The position numbers were made by a program, and so were the translations under genes. A stretch of 64,000 nt of DNA from JAFTYO01 sp045611785 (GTDB taxonomy: Bacteria; Pseudomonadota; Alphaproteobacteria; RF32; CAG-239): NCBI GenBank assembly GCA_045611785.1, contig JAZKXV010000023.1:58793-122792 (forward strand), given 5' to 3'. The notes under the pieces were generated by a model. That model was given only the letters and a program-made list of their open reading frames with translations. It did not search any database and was not told where the DNA came from. Each line of letters begins with the position of its first letter. Positions within the stretch are counted from its first letter, which is position 1. Below, one piece after another: positions 7,228 through 15,711 of this stretch.

Positions 7228-8179
7228 GTAATTTTTTACTCTTTTCTTCGTAAGCTTTAACGATTTTTGCTACCAAACCATGACGAACGACATCGTTTGC
7301 TCCGAATGTTACTGAACTTATATTGTTGATATTTTTCAATGTATCAAGAGCATCTCTCAAACCTGAAACCGTGCCTCTTGGGAGGTCGATTTGGCTTAAG
7401 TCACCATTGATAACCATACGAGAATTTTCACCCAAACGAGTTAAAAACATTTTCATTTGCATAGGTGTTGTATTTTGTGCTTCATCTAAAATAACAAACG
7501 CATTAGATAAAGTACGTCCACGCATAAATGCAAGAGGTGCAATTTCAATTTCGCCAAGTGCTAATTTTTTATCAACCTGTTCAGCAGGCAACATTTCGTA
7601 TAAAGCATCATAAAGTGGTCTTAAATAAGGATCAACTTTTTCTTTTAAGTCGCCAGGCAAGAAACCTAAATTTTCACCAGCTTCAACTGCAGGACGTGAT
7701 AATATGATTTTATCTATTGCTCCTTCAAGCATCATTGATACAGCTAATGCAACAGCTAAATATGTTTTACCGGTACCAGCAGGGCCTAAGCCGAAAACCA
7801 ATTCATTCTTAAGCATTTCCTGAATATATTTTGCTTGTGTTGCAGAACGAGGATAAATATAGCGCTTTTTAGTTTTCAAAACAATTTCATTTAAGTTTTG
7901 GGCTTCATTTTCATCTTGAACTCCAGAACATATTCTGACAGCTGCTTTTACTTCTTGTTCCCCAACTTCAATGCTTTTGCTAACCTTGTCATATAAAACA
8001 TTGATAGCATTTTTTGCATCTTCAATATCTTTAGTGTTTCCTTTAAGTGTAATCTGATTTCCAAAACACAAAATTTCAACATTAAGCATTTTTTCAATTA
8101 AACGTAAATTTTTATCAGAAGCACCAACCAATTTTTGCACTAATTGATTATTGTATAGTTCCATATTTAGTTCTGCCAT
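7217..8179 (-). CDS. ybeZ: PhoH-like ATPase (YbeZ type)
   Basis: A 320-residue P-loop NTPase of the PhoH/YbeZ family, which works with YbeY in RNA metabolism. A KH-like N-terminal region precedes the Walker A motif GLGPAGTGKTYLA, PAVEAGENLGFLPGD, the Walker B ILDEAQNTTPMQMKMFLTR, and NGDLSQIDLP. The start at 8179 is two bases after the miaB stop and has GGAAAGG at proper spacing; an upstream in-frame start at 8218 would overlap miaB and has no such site. It is translated in series with miaB and ybeY. Confidence 0.94.
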   Translation of the reverse strand: MAELNMELYNNQLVQKLVGASDKNLRLIEKMLNVEILCFGNQITLKGNTKDIEDAKNAINVLYDKVSKSIEVGEQEVKAAVRICSGVQDENEAQNLNEIVLKTKKRYIYPRSATQAKYIQEMLKNELVFGLGPAGTGKTYLAVALAVSMMLEGAIDKIILSRPAVEAGENLGFLPGDLKEKVDPYLRPLYDALYEMLPAEQVDKKLALGEIEIAPLAFMRGRTLSNAFVILDEAQNTTPMQMKMFLTRLGENSRMVINGDLSQIDLPRGTVSGLRDALDTLKNINNISSVTFGANDVVRHGLVAKIVKAYEEKSKKLHEE

Positions 8180-8180
8180 T

Positions 8181-9512
8181 TTATAACACCTTTCCACATA
8201 ATGAATTTGTTGTTGCATCTTCTACACGAACACGCACAATTGTATTTAACAAACTTTTATCAGCTTTTGCATACAAATTTTGCATATACGGCGTCCTGCC
8301 GATAAGCTGACCCTTATGACGTCCGTTTTGTTCAAACAAGACATCAAATTCTTTACCTACACACGACATATTAAACTTTGTTTGATAATCAAACAGCAAC
8401 TGTTGCAACACATCAAGCCGTTGTTTTTTAACTTTTTCTTCTACTTGATTAGGCATAACAGCAGCCGGTGTACCAGCTCTTCTGCTATACTTAAATGAAA
8501 ATGCCTGAATATATTTTACCTGGTTAACCAAACTTAATGTCTGTTCAAAATCTTCATCCGTTTCACCCGGAAAGCCCACAATAAAGTCTGATGACATTCT
8601 TAATTCAGGATTTGCATTTGTTAATTTTTCAACTTTTTCCAAATACTGTTCTCTATTGTGCCTTCTGTTCATTGCTTTTAAAATTTTATCAGAACCTGCT
8701 TGTACAGGCAAGTGCAAATAAGGCATCAATTGTTTCAAATTACGGTGACACTCTATTAAATCATCATCTACATCTGCAGGATAAGACGTTGTATAACGCA
8801 ACCTTTTCAAACCATCAATTTCAGATAAACGATTTAAAAGATATGCAAAGTTACGTTCTTTTCCGTTTGCATCCTCACCATGATAAGAGTTTACATTTTG
8901 CCCTAACAGATTAATTTCCAATGTACCTGTTTCAATTAATCGCTTAGCTTCTTCTATAACTTCTTCGATAGGACGAGAATACTCAGCGCCTCTAGTGTAT
9001 GGCACAACGCAGTACGTGCAAAAATTATTACAACCTTCTTGAACTGCCAAGAAAGAACATCCGCCTTCTGCCCTGTTTTGCGGCAAAAAATCAAATTTAG
9101 CTTCTGCTGGAAAATCAGTATCGATAATAGGCACACCTCTTTGACGAGAAATTTTAGCAAGAACTTCCGGCAATCTATGATAAGTTAATGGGCCCAAAGC
9201 AAAATCAACATAAGGGGCTCGCTTTGCTATTTGTTCATCTTCTGCCTGAACAACACATCCTGTCACACCTATAATTGTATCTTTTCCTTCAAGTTGGCGT
9301 TCTTGTTTTATAAGATATGCGCGACCTAAGTCTGAAAAAACTTTTTCAGCAGCTTTTTCTCTAATATGACAAGTATTAAACAACACCAAATCAGCATCAG
9401 ATTGAACCGTTGTTTCTTCCATTCCAAAATTTTCAAGCATAATTGCCATCCGATGAGAATCATACACATTCATCTGACAGCCAAAAGTTTTTATAAAAAA
9501 TTTCTTACTCAT
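8181..9512 (-). CDS. miaB: tRNA-2-methylthio-N6-dimethylallyladenosine synthase
   Basis: MiaB is a radical-SAM methylthiotransferase that converts i6A37 to ms2i6A37 in tRNAs. The 443-residue protein has the N-terminal MTTase domain with its iron-sulphur cysteines (FGCQMN, NTCHIREKA, GVTGCVVQ), the radical SAM CNNFCTYCVVPYTRG motif (C-x3-C-x2-C), HLPVQAGSD, DFIVGFPGE, and a C-terminal TRAM region. It leads the minus-strand operon with phoH, ybeY and lnt. Its substrate is made by MiaA, encoded at 15693-16622 in this window. Confidence 0.97.
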   Translation of the reverse strand: MSKKFFIKTFGCQMNVYDSHRMAIMLENFGMEETTVQSDADLVLFNTCHIREKAAEKVFSDLGRAYLIKQERQLEGKDTIIGVTGCVVQAEDEQIAKRAPYVDFALGPLTYHRLPEVLAKISRQRGVPIIDTDFPAEAKFDFLPQNRAEGGCSFLAVQEGCNNFCTYCVVPYTRGAEYSRPIEEVIEEAKRLIETGTLEINLLGQNVNSYHGEDANGKERNFAYLLNRLSEIDGLKRLRYTTSYPADVDDDLIECHRNLKQLMPYLHLPVQAGSDKILKAMNRRHNREQYLEKVEKLTNANPELRMSSDFIVGFPGETDEDFEQTLSLVNQVKYIQAFSFKYSRRAGTPAAVMPNQVEEKVKKQRLDVLQQLLFDYQTKFNMSCVGKEFDVLFEQNGRHKGQLIGRTPYMQNLYAKADKSLLNTIVRVRVEDATTNSLCGKVL

Positions 9513-9665
9513 GTTCTCTTTTTTCTTTTATTTTCATTTGACTATTATGCTATGACAATTATTAATTTTTTTCAAACATTTTTTCTTTTGTTTAACTATC
9601 TTTTTTGTTGAAAAAAACAACTTTCTTCACTAATATGTTAGCAACAATAATTTTGGAGCCTAAAT

Positions 9666-10106
9666 ATGACATATAATGAAACATTAGAAATGAATGAGTT
9701 TATATTAAAACTCCCACAAGAACATAAAATTATTTTCTTAAGAGCATTGTTTTTTCTTGCTAACATAGATGGCACCCGCGACGAAAATGAAATTAAATAT
9801 ATCATCAACGCTGCTAAGTATTATAAGCTTGAAAATGCTGGAAAACTCTTTTTACCGGCAAGTGAACAAGAAATCTTAGATGAGCTTAAGCAAATTACAG
9901 ATCGCAGAATTTGTTTAGAGCTCGTAAAAGAAATGTGCATGCTCGGACATGCCGACAACGATTTATCTGATGAAGAAACCTTATTCATTGGTCATGCCGG
10001 ATTAACTATGGGTGTTGAACTGGAAAAAATAGAACAAATAAGCAACTGGGTAATTGATAGAATTATTTGGCTTGAACAAGGCAAAATAATTTTTGAAGAA
10101 TACTAA
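9666..10106 (+). CDS. TerB-like (tellurite-resistance B family) protein
   Basis: A 146-residue all-helical protein with two TerB-type repeats: FFLANIDGTRDENEIKYI near residues 30-47 and MLGHADNDLSDEETLFIGHAG near 101-121. Each carries the D/G-rich acidic loop thought to bind a metal in TerB domains. It has no signal peptide and is probably cytoplasmic. GGAG precedes the ATG. TerB domains occur in stress and membrane-associated systems, but function cannot be assigned from sequence. It lies 16 bases before an unrecognised 314-residue gene and likely shares its transcript. Confidence 0.65.
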   Translation: MTYNETLEMNEFILKLPQEHKIIFLRALFFLANIDGTRDENEIKYIINAAKYYKLENAGKLFLPASEQEILDELKQITDRRICLELVKEMCMLGHADNDLSDEETLFIGHAGLTMGVELEKIEQISNWVIDRIIWLEQGKIIFEEY

Positions 10107-10122
10107 TTGCATGGAGGATAAT

Positions 10123-11067
10123 ATGGATAATTTTGAAGACGAAACTCAACAATCTTATACTCATCAAAAGAACAGTGAAATAATCAAAAAATCTTTACGT
10201 GATACATATAAAGATTTAAGAGAAAAACAGTTAAGAAAGCTAACACTTCAAGTAATTTTTGCTCCTGAAAACAGAAAAGTTGCTATTGCCGGACGCGAAA
10301 TGACTGCTTCAGACTTAAGGTACGAAACAGCTATAAATATCGAAGAAAATGCTAGCATAAGAAACTTAGATTTAAATACGAATGCTGCATTAAGCATTGA
10401 AGAAACAAACAGCGGCACCAACTCTGTTAACGAATATTTTTCTTGGCTTAATGAAACAACAGAAATTTTAAAGAAAATGAATGATGGTTTTGTATCAACA
10501 GAAGACTTAACTGTTCGCAATAAGTTTTTAGAAGAAACAGACCAACGCGAATCGGAGATGATGTTATGCTTAGGCTTACTAGAAGGAAGCAGGCATCCTC
10601 AAGCTGAAGAAAATGCTCGACATCTTCGTTATAAATTACAAAAAATGCGTGAAATGCGTAGCGCAATTAAAATAACAACAAGAAGCAACTCTGATGTAGA
10701 AATAAGCAGAGCAGAATATGAGCGAGCAATTCCGTATTATAAAGCTTTCAAGGCTTTGCAAAAGCTTCCTTTTGGTTATGATATCAACAGACAACAAAAA
10801 GAAAGCCTTAATATAAACCATGATGATGACGATGACTTATCTGATGATTTTAATTATTACGATGCCATGTTAAACAACGCGCTAGATGAAATGCTCGAAG
10901 ACGATTCTTATATTGCATCTCAAGAATTTCAATTAGCATATGATATGGCTAGAGAAAGAAACGAAGATATGGCAGATGAAATATCTGAGAAAATGAAAAA
11001 ATTAACTGGACGAAGAAATTCATTTAAGTTAAAGTATGAATCACTTGATACTGATAATAACGTTTAA
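10123..11067 (+). CDS. Hypothetical cytoplasmic protein paired with the TerB-like gene
   Basis: I do not recognise this 314-residue protein. It is largely helical and charged, with no signal peptide or membrane segment. A run of aspartates (HDDDDDLSDDF, near residues 230-240) separates a helical core from an acidic, Met-rich C-terminal helix. The start at 10123 was chosen because GGAGG lies five bases before it; in-frame starts at 10093 and 10111 lie inside or before that site. It follows the TerB-like gene closely, so the two products may act together. Base composition matches the surroundings. Confidence 0.6.
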   Translation: MDNFEDETQQSYTHQKNSEIIKKSLRDTYKDLREKQLRKLTLQVIFAPENRKVAIAGREMTASDLRYETAINIEENASIRNLDLNTNAALSIEETNSGTNSVNEYFSWLNETTEILKKMNDGFVSTEDLTVRNKFLEETDQRESEMMLCLGLLEGSRHPQAEENARHLRYKLQKMREMRSAIKITTRSNSDVEISRAEYERAIPYYKAFKALQKLPFGYDINRQQKESLNINHDDDDDLSDDFNYYDAMLNNALDEMLEDDSYIASQEFQLAYDMARERNEDMADEISEKMKKLTGRRNSFKLKYESLDTDNNV

Positions 11068-11088
11068 TTTATTGTAGGAGAAAAAATT

Positions 11089-11388
11089 ATGGGGATGCTT
11101 CTTATTCCTTTCTTTGATGTAATAGCTTTAGTAATAGATATTTATTTTAAAGTTGTAGTTGTTGAAGTTGTAATCTACTGGTTACATCATTTCAAACTTA
11201 TTAATGCTAACAATAAATATGCAATAAAGTTTGTTGAAATTTTGAAAAAAGCCACAGAACCTGTATACAAAAAAATTCGTGAAAAGGTTCCTCCTTTTGC
11301 AGATTTTGATGCATCACCATTTATTTTACTTTTAGGCCTTTTCTTTATTGCACGTATGGTTGTTGTATTAAAAGAAATGGTAATGTAA
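11089..11388 (+). CDS. yggT: YggT family membrane protein
   Basis: A 99-residue protein with two hydrophobic segments (about residues 5-32 and 77-95) flanking a cytoplasmic loop, KILKKATEPVYKKIREKVPP, that resembles the conserved P-x3-P-I-R-x3-P region of YggT. The family is found across bacteria and has been linked to osmotic or division phenotypes, but its exact role is unresolved. TAGGAG precedes the ATG. The yggT-DUF167-folD order is common in alphaproteobacteria and supports the call. Confidence 0.8.
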   Translation: MGMLLIPFFDVIALVIDIYFKVVVVEVVIYWLHHFKLINANNKYAIKFVEILKKATEPVYKKIREKVPPFADFDASPFILLLGLFFIARMVVVLKEMVM

Positions 11389-11394
11389 ATTTTG

Positions 11395-11703
11395 ATGTTT
11401 TTTACTAAAACAGATAAATACTACATTTTAAGAGTTAGGCTAACCCCTAACTCTTCTTCTTGTAAAGTTTTAGGAACAACCTCAGATGTTAACAAAGAAC
11501 TTTTTTTAAAAATATCTGTTGTTTCAGTTCCCGAAAAAGGAAAAGCAAATAAAGAATTGGTAGCTTTTTTAGCTAAAAAACTTAAAATTGCTAAATCTGA
11601 AATTGATATATTTAGCGGTGAACTTGACAAGTGGAAAAAAATTAAAATTAGCTCTGATAAAATTTCAGATTCAGATTTAATAAAATTAATGGAGAATGTC
11701 TAA
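11395..11703 (+). CDS. yggU: DUF167/YggU family protein
   Basis: A 102-residue member of the UPF0235 family. Characteristic elements are LRVRLTPNSSS near the N-terminus and VPEKGKANKELVAFLAKKL in the middle, followed by the Ser-Gly segment (IFSGELDKWKKIKI). The function of the family is unknown. I use the ATG at 11395; a TTG one codon earlier is possible, and neither has a strong ribosome binding site. Its stop codon shares one base with the folD start (TAATG), which suggests coupled translation. Confidence 0.85.
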   Translation: MFFTKTDKYYILRVRLTPNSSSCKVLGTTSDVNKELFLKISVVSVPEKGKANKELVAFLAKKLKIAKSEIDIFSGELDKWKKIKISSDKISDSDLIKLMENV

Positions 11704-12548
11704 TGTCAGCAAATATACTTAATGGTAAAAATTTGGCAGCCTCAATTAGAATGCAATTAAAAGAAACTATTGATACCCTTAATGTTAAGCCACATTTAGC
11801 AATTGTCTTAGCTGGCAACAATGAAGCCAGCAAAATTTATGTTCGCAACAAGATTAAAGCTGCCGATGAAATGGGTATCAAAACAACGTTATACAATTTT
11901 GACGACAGCATTACACAAAATGAACTTGAGACACTGATACATAACCTAAACCAAGACAATTCAGTTAATGGAATTATGGTTCAGTTACCTTTACCATCTA
12001 ATATAAATGAAACAAAAATATTAGATATAATTTCTCCTTATAAAGATGTAGACGGTTTTCATCCTTACAATATAGGTCTCTTACAAAACAATTCAAAAGA
12101 AGCTGTGATTGCCGCAACCCCTAAAGGCATTCTTAGAATTTTAGAAGAATACAACATAGAATTATCAGGAAAAAATGCTCTTGTTATCGGACGTTCGCAA
12201 ATTGTAGGAAAACCGGTTGCTATGCTTTTACTAAATAAAAACAGCACCGTTACCATTGCTCATTCAAGAACTAGAGATCTCGAATCATTAATTAAACAAG
12301 CGGATGTAATTGTATCTGCTTGCGGTTGTCCAAAACTAATTAAAGGAAGTTCTATAAAGGAAGGAGCTGTTGTAATTGATGTTGGCATAAACCATGTTGA
12401 CGGCAAAATCTGTGGCGATGTAGATTTTGAAAGTGCAGTTGAAAAGGCCTCATACATCACCCCTGTTCCGGGTGGTGTTGGACCTATGACAATTGCAATG
12501 CTTTTAGAAAACACATTCCTTGCGTACAAACACCAAAACAAGATTTAA
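11703..12548 (+). CDS. folD: FolD bifunctional methylenetetrahydrofolate dehydrogenase/cyclohydrolase
   Basis: FolD interconverts 5,10-methylene-, methenyl- and 10-formyl-tetrahydrofolate, feeding one-carbon units to purines and formyl-Met-tRNA. The 281-residue protein has the catalytic KIYVRNKIKAADEMGI segment, VQLPLPSNI, DVDGFHPYNIG, the NADP-binding VIGRSQIVGKPVAMLLL, and TPVPGGVGPMTIAMLL near the C-terminus. Length and motifs are standard. It is the last gene of the yggT-DUF167-folD unit and converges on trhP, with two bases between the ends. Confidence 0.96.
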   Translation: MSANILNGKNLAASIRMQLKETIDTLNVKPHLAIVLAGNNEASKIYVRNKIKAADEMGIKTTLYNFDDSITQNELETLIHNLNQDNSVNGIMVQLPLPSNINETKILDIISPYKDVDGFHPYNIGLLQNNSKEAVIAATPKGILRILEEYNIELSGKNALVIGRSQIVGKPVAMLLLNKNSTVTIAHSRTRDLESLIKQADVIVSACGCPKLIKGSSIKEGAVVIDVGINHVDGKICGDVDFESAVEKASYITPVPGGVGPMTIAMLLENTFLAYKHQNKI

Positions 12549-12550
12549 TG

Positions 12551-13945
12551 TTATCCGTTACACAAAACATCAAACTCATCTTGTTTGCGATCAAACATTT
12601 CTTTGTTTGCACCGTTAAGAGAACCAATTTTACGAGCAATTGTATATTGCGGTAAAAGCTTTTTAATTTCGCTTATAGGTTTACCCCATACATTTGGCTT
12701 AATTCTGATTTTTTTACCTTGTCCGGCAGAAACTTTTGGAGTGATTTCTGCTGTTTCAGCATCTTCAAATTCTGTTAATGTAAGCCTTAAGTTATCAAGG
12801 CCGTTTGGAATCAAAAATTCAATAAACTCACCAGCATTAATATAATTTCTTAATTCAAAAATTGCATCATCACCTTGCCATTCAACAATTGAGCCGGCAA
12901 AGAGCCACTCACCCATAGTTCTGGTATATTCATAATTTTGGCTTATATTGGTTAATTTTCCATCATGAAAGCCTAAACAATAGCCTCTATTTTGCAATGT
13001 CTGCAAATCATGCATATATTTTGTATAATCCCAATCTTCAGGAGATTTATAATAATCATCAATTGCCTGACGATACGCTCTTGCGACAGTACCGGCATAA
13101 TATTCTGTTTTATTCCTTCCTTCAACTTTTAAAGAATCCATACCTATACTTAATATTTGGTTCAATCTAGGCATTAAGCACATATCTTTTGAGTTAAGCA
13201 TATATCCGCCGTGATCATCTTCAACTATTTCATAATATTCGCCAGGACGAAAATCTTCTTCTAATAAAAACTCAAAAGCATCTTTATTATTTTCATTAAT
13301 TTCTAAATCTTTTATTGTGCCATCTTTCAGTCTGATATGCAATTTATAATGCCAACGACAACAATGTGCACACTTACCTTTATTAGCACTTCTATCAGCC
13401 AAATAATTGGATATAAGACAACGTCCGGAATAAGACATACACATAGCACCATGAACAAATGTTTCTAGTAAAATATCAGGACAATCAGTTCTTATCTGTT
13501 GCATTTCATCAAATGTTACCTCACGTCCCAAAACGCACAATTTTGCGCCCATAGATTGCCAAAACTTAACTGTTTGAGATGAACACACGTTGGCTTGAGT
13601 CGAAACAAAGCGCTTTAATTCTGGAGCATGTTCTTTCAAATAATAAAAAACACCAGGGTCAGCAACTAATACGCCATCTGGTTTCAAATCGCGCAGAGTT
13701 TGTATAAATTGAGGCAACTTTGCTGCTTCTTCATTATGAATATACAAATTTAAGGTTAGATAAATTTTCTTTCCCTTATCATGAACAAACTTTATTCCTT
13801 CTTGTAAATCTTCAAGTGAAATTTTAGATTGTGTACGCAAGCTCATATCTGGGGTACCTGCATAAACAGCATCTGCACCATACATAATGGCTGTTTTTAA
13901 TTTTACAAGAGATCCTGCCGGAAGCAAAAGTTCTGATTTTGGCAT
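12551..13945 (-). CDS. trhP: U32-family tRNA hydroxylation protein TrhP (YegQ-like)
   Basis: A 464-residue member of the peptidase-U32 family. The N-terminal barrel (LLPAGSLVKLKTAIMYGADAV) and the cysteine-rich segment VHGAMCMSYSGRCLISNYLA with later CAHCCRWHY match YegQ/TrhP, which in E. coli supports prephenate-dependent 5-hydroxyuridine formation at tRNA position 34, together with an iron-sulphur cluster. The C-terminal beta domain (about 380-455) is present. A protease role is not supported in this subgroup. It follows the DUF3108 gene by three bases and is likely co-transcribed. Confidence 0.85.
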   Translation of the reverse strand: MPKSELLLPAGSLVKLKTAIMYGADAVYAGTPDMSLRTQSKISLEDLQEGIKFVHDKGKKIYLTLNLYIHNEEAAKLPQFIQTLRDLKPDGVLVADPGVFYYLKEHAPELKRFVSTQANVCSSQTVKFWQSMGAKLCVLGREVTFDEMQQIRTDCPDILLETFVHGAMCMSYSGRCLISNYLADRSANKGKCAHCCRWHYKLHIRLKDGTIKDLEINENNKDAFEFLLEEDFRPGEYYEIVEDDHGGYMLNSKDMCLMPRLNQILSIGMDSLKVEGRNKTEYYAGTVARAYRQAIDDYYKSPEDWDYTKYMHDLQTLQNRGYCLGFHDGKLTNISQNYEYTRTMGEWLFAGSIVEWQGDDAIFELRNYINAGEFIEFLIPNGLDNLRLTLTEFEDAETAEITPKVSAGQGKKIRIKPNVWGKPISEIKKLLPQYTIARKIGSLNGANKEMFDRKQDEFDVLCNG

Positions 13946-13948
13946 TTT

Positions 13949-14725
13949 TTATTCCTTTACTATAATATCTGTTGTATATGCTTTTAACTTACCTAATGGG
14001 GTTGAGTCAATCTCAATTTTCACAACAAAAGGCATTAAGCTTTCTTTTTCTCGTGCTATCCAAAAATTTATCGGCCGTTCTGCAGTAGTGCTAAAAAGCA
14101 AATCATCATCGTCATAGTCTGTTCTTTTTATGAAAAGATTGCATTTTTGAGCTTCTCCTTTATATTCGACATCTTCATCATTAATATTAGTATTTCCCTC
14201 ATTTTTTATGGTTATTTTATACTTTTTCTTGCCGTCAAACACTTCCTTTTCCATATCACAAATTTTATTATTGCTTAATTGTTTTACAAGGTAGGCAAAA
14301 ACCGATTGCAAATCATTAAAATCAAAAACCTGATTTGTTATATCTATCTTAACTTTTTTTTCTTTTTTATTTTTACTACTGATACGCTCTAATAATGTTC
14401 CAACATCATCAAAGACCAATTTTTTTGTTCTGACAGATGACTTACTTTTTGATACATAACTATAATCTTTTGTGATAAACTTATTATTTAATATGTTTCC
14501 GTTAGTCGCGTATGTTGCGCTGAAATAATATAGTTTTGCAAACATGCCTGCAGTTTCCACATTTGATGAAAAAGCATACTTTTTATCATCTATTGAGTAT
14601 GACATTATAACTTTTGCTGCATCAAAAACCCCTATTTCTACATTTAACTTTTGTTCTAAGGTTTTAGCGTTTATAGGTAATGCAAATACAAGCAAAAAAT
14701 TTAAAAAATAAATTATCTTTTTCAT
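13949..14725 (-). CDS. DUF3108 domain secreted protein
   Basis: A 258-residue exported protein. The signal peptide MKKIIYFLNFLLVFALPINA is followed by a beta-rich domain matching DUF3108 in pattern: FDAAKVIMSYSIDDKKYAFS, VETAGMFAKLYYFSATYATNG and KLVFDDVGTLLERIS. Such proteins are predicted to be periplasmic, and their role is unknown. The start at 14725 gives the signal peptide; an in-frame start at 14797 would reach the ddl start codon and add a non-signal leader, so I reject it. The gene is divergent from ddl, with 71 bases between them. Confidence 0.75.
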   Translation of the reverse strand: MKKIIYFLNFLLVFALPINAKTLEQKLNVEIGVFDAAKVIMSYSIDDKKYAFSSNVETAGMFAKLYYFSATYATNGNILNNKFITKDYSYVSKSKSSVRTKKLVFDDVGTLLERISSKNKKEKKVKIDITNQVFDFNDLQSVFAYLVKQLSNNKICDMEKEVFDGKKKYKITIKNEGNTNINDEDVEYKGEAQKCNLFIKRTDYDDDDLLFSTTAERPINFWIAREKESLMPFVVKIEIDSTPLGKLKAYTTDIIVKE

Positions 14726-14796
14726 ATTGTTTATGCTTTCTTTAAGTTTATTGGGTATACTAACAAAAATTAGATTTATAATAAAGGAAAAAAACA

Positions 14797-15711
14797 ATGC
14801 TCATAAAAAAAGTTTTAGTTTTAAAAGGTGGCTTCTCAGCAGAACGAGATGTCAGTTTAGTAAGTGCAGAAGGTGTTGCAAACGCATTAAGAAATTGCGG
14901 ATATGAAGTTATTGAACACGATTTAATATCTACTTACGATTTTATAGATACACTAAAAGCTCAAAAACCTGATGTTGTTTTTAATGCCTTACACGGAAAC
15001 TGGGGAGAAGATGGAGCAATTCAAGCTCTACTCGATTTACTTCAAATTCCATACACACACTCAAGCATGGAGCCATCTTTGTTAGGTATGAATAAACATA
15101 TTACAAAACAGATTTGTATTGAAAATAAAATTCATACAGCACCTTTTGAAGCTATAACTTTTAAAGAATTCAAAGAACAAGGAACCACAATTGCTTATCC
15201 ATATGTAGTAAAACCTCGCAATGACGGATCAAGCGTAGGTGTTTTTATCGTTAAAAATGATGCTGATAAAAGACAGGTCAATTATGACGATGATGAAAGA
15301 GAAATTTTAGTTGAAAAATTTATTGAAGGAAAAGAAATTACCGTTGCTGTAGTTGATGATAAACCACTAGCCGTTACAGAGCTAAGACCTACAAGAGATT
15401 TTTATGATTATTCTGCAAAATATACAAACGGCGCAACAACTCACATTATACCAGCTGATATCAATAAAAACGCTTATCAAACAGCTATGGATAATGCATT
15501 AAAAATTCATAAACTGCTAAAATGCAACACACTCTCTCGTTCAGATTTCCGATACAACGAAAAAGATGGTGTTGTATTTTTAGAAATAAATACTAACCCA
15601 GGCATGACACCTTTATCATTAGTGCCTGAACAAGCAAAATATGTAGGAATGTCTTATGAAGACATTTGTAAAAAGCTGGTGGAAAATGCAAAATGTCGCA
15701 AAATAAAGTAA
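14797..15711 (+). CDS. ddl: D-alanine--D-alanine ligase
   Basis: Ddl joins two D-alanines with ATP to make the terminus of the peptidoglycan pentapeptide. The 304-residue ATP-grasp protein shows LKGGFSAERDVSLVSA at the N-terminus, FNALHGNWGEDGA, VVKPRNDGSSVGV, and EINTNPGMTPLSLVPEQA near the C-terminus, which binds Mg and ATP. AAAGGA precedes the ATG. It is not in a mur/fts cluster, where many alphaproteobacteria keep it, but overlaps miaA by 19 bases. Confidence 0.95.
   Translation: MLIKKVLVLKGGFSAERDVSLVSAEGVANALRNCGYEVIEHDLISTYDFIDTLKAQKPDVVFNALHGNWGEDGAIQALLDLLQIPYTHSSMEPSLLGMNKHITKQICIENKIHTAPFEAITFKEFKEQGTTIAYPYVVKPRNDGSSVGVFIVKNDADKRQVNYDDDEREILVEKFIEGKEITVAVVDDKPLAVTELRPTRDFYDYSAKYTNGATTHIIPADINKNAYQTAMDNALKIHKLLKCNTLSRSDFRYNEKDGVVFLEINTNPGMTPLSLVPEQAKYVGMSYEDICKKLVENAKCRKIK

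Noticed and set aside
14726..14797. N-terminal extension of the DUF3108 protein to 14797
   Set aside because: It would reach the ddl start codon and place 24 residues before a clear signal peptide at 14725.
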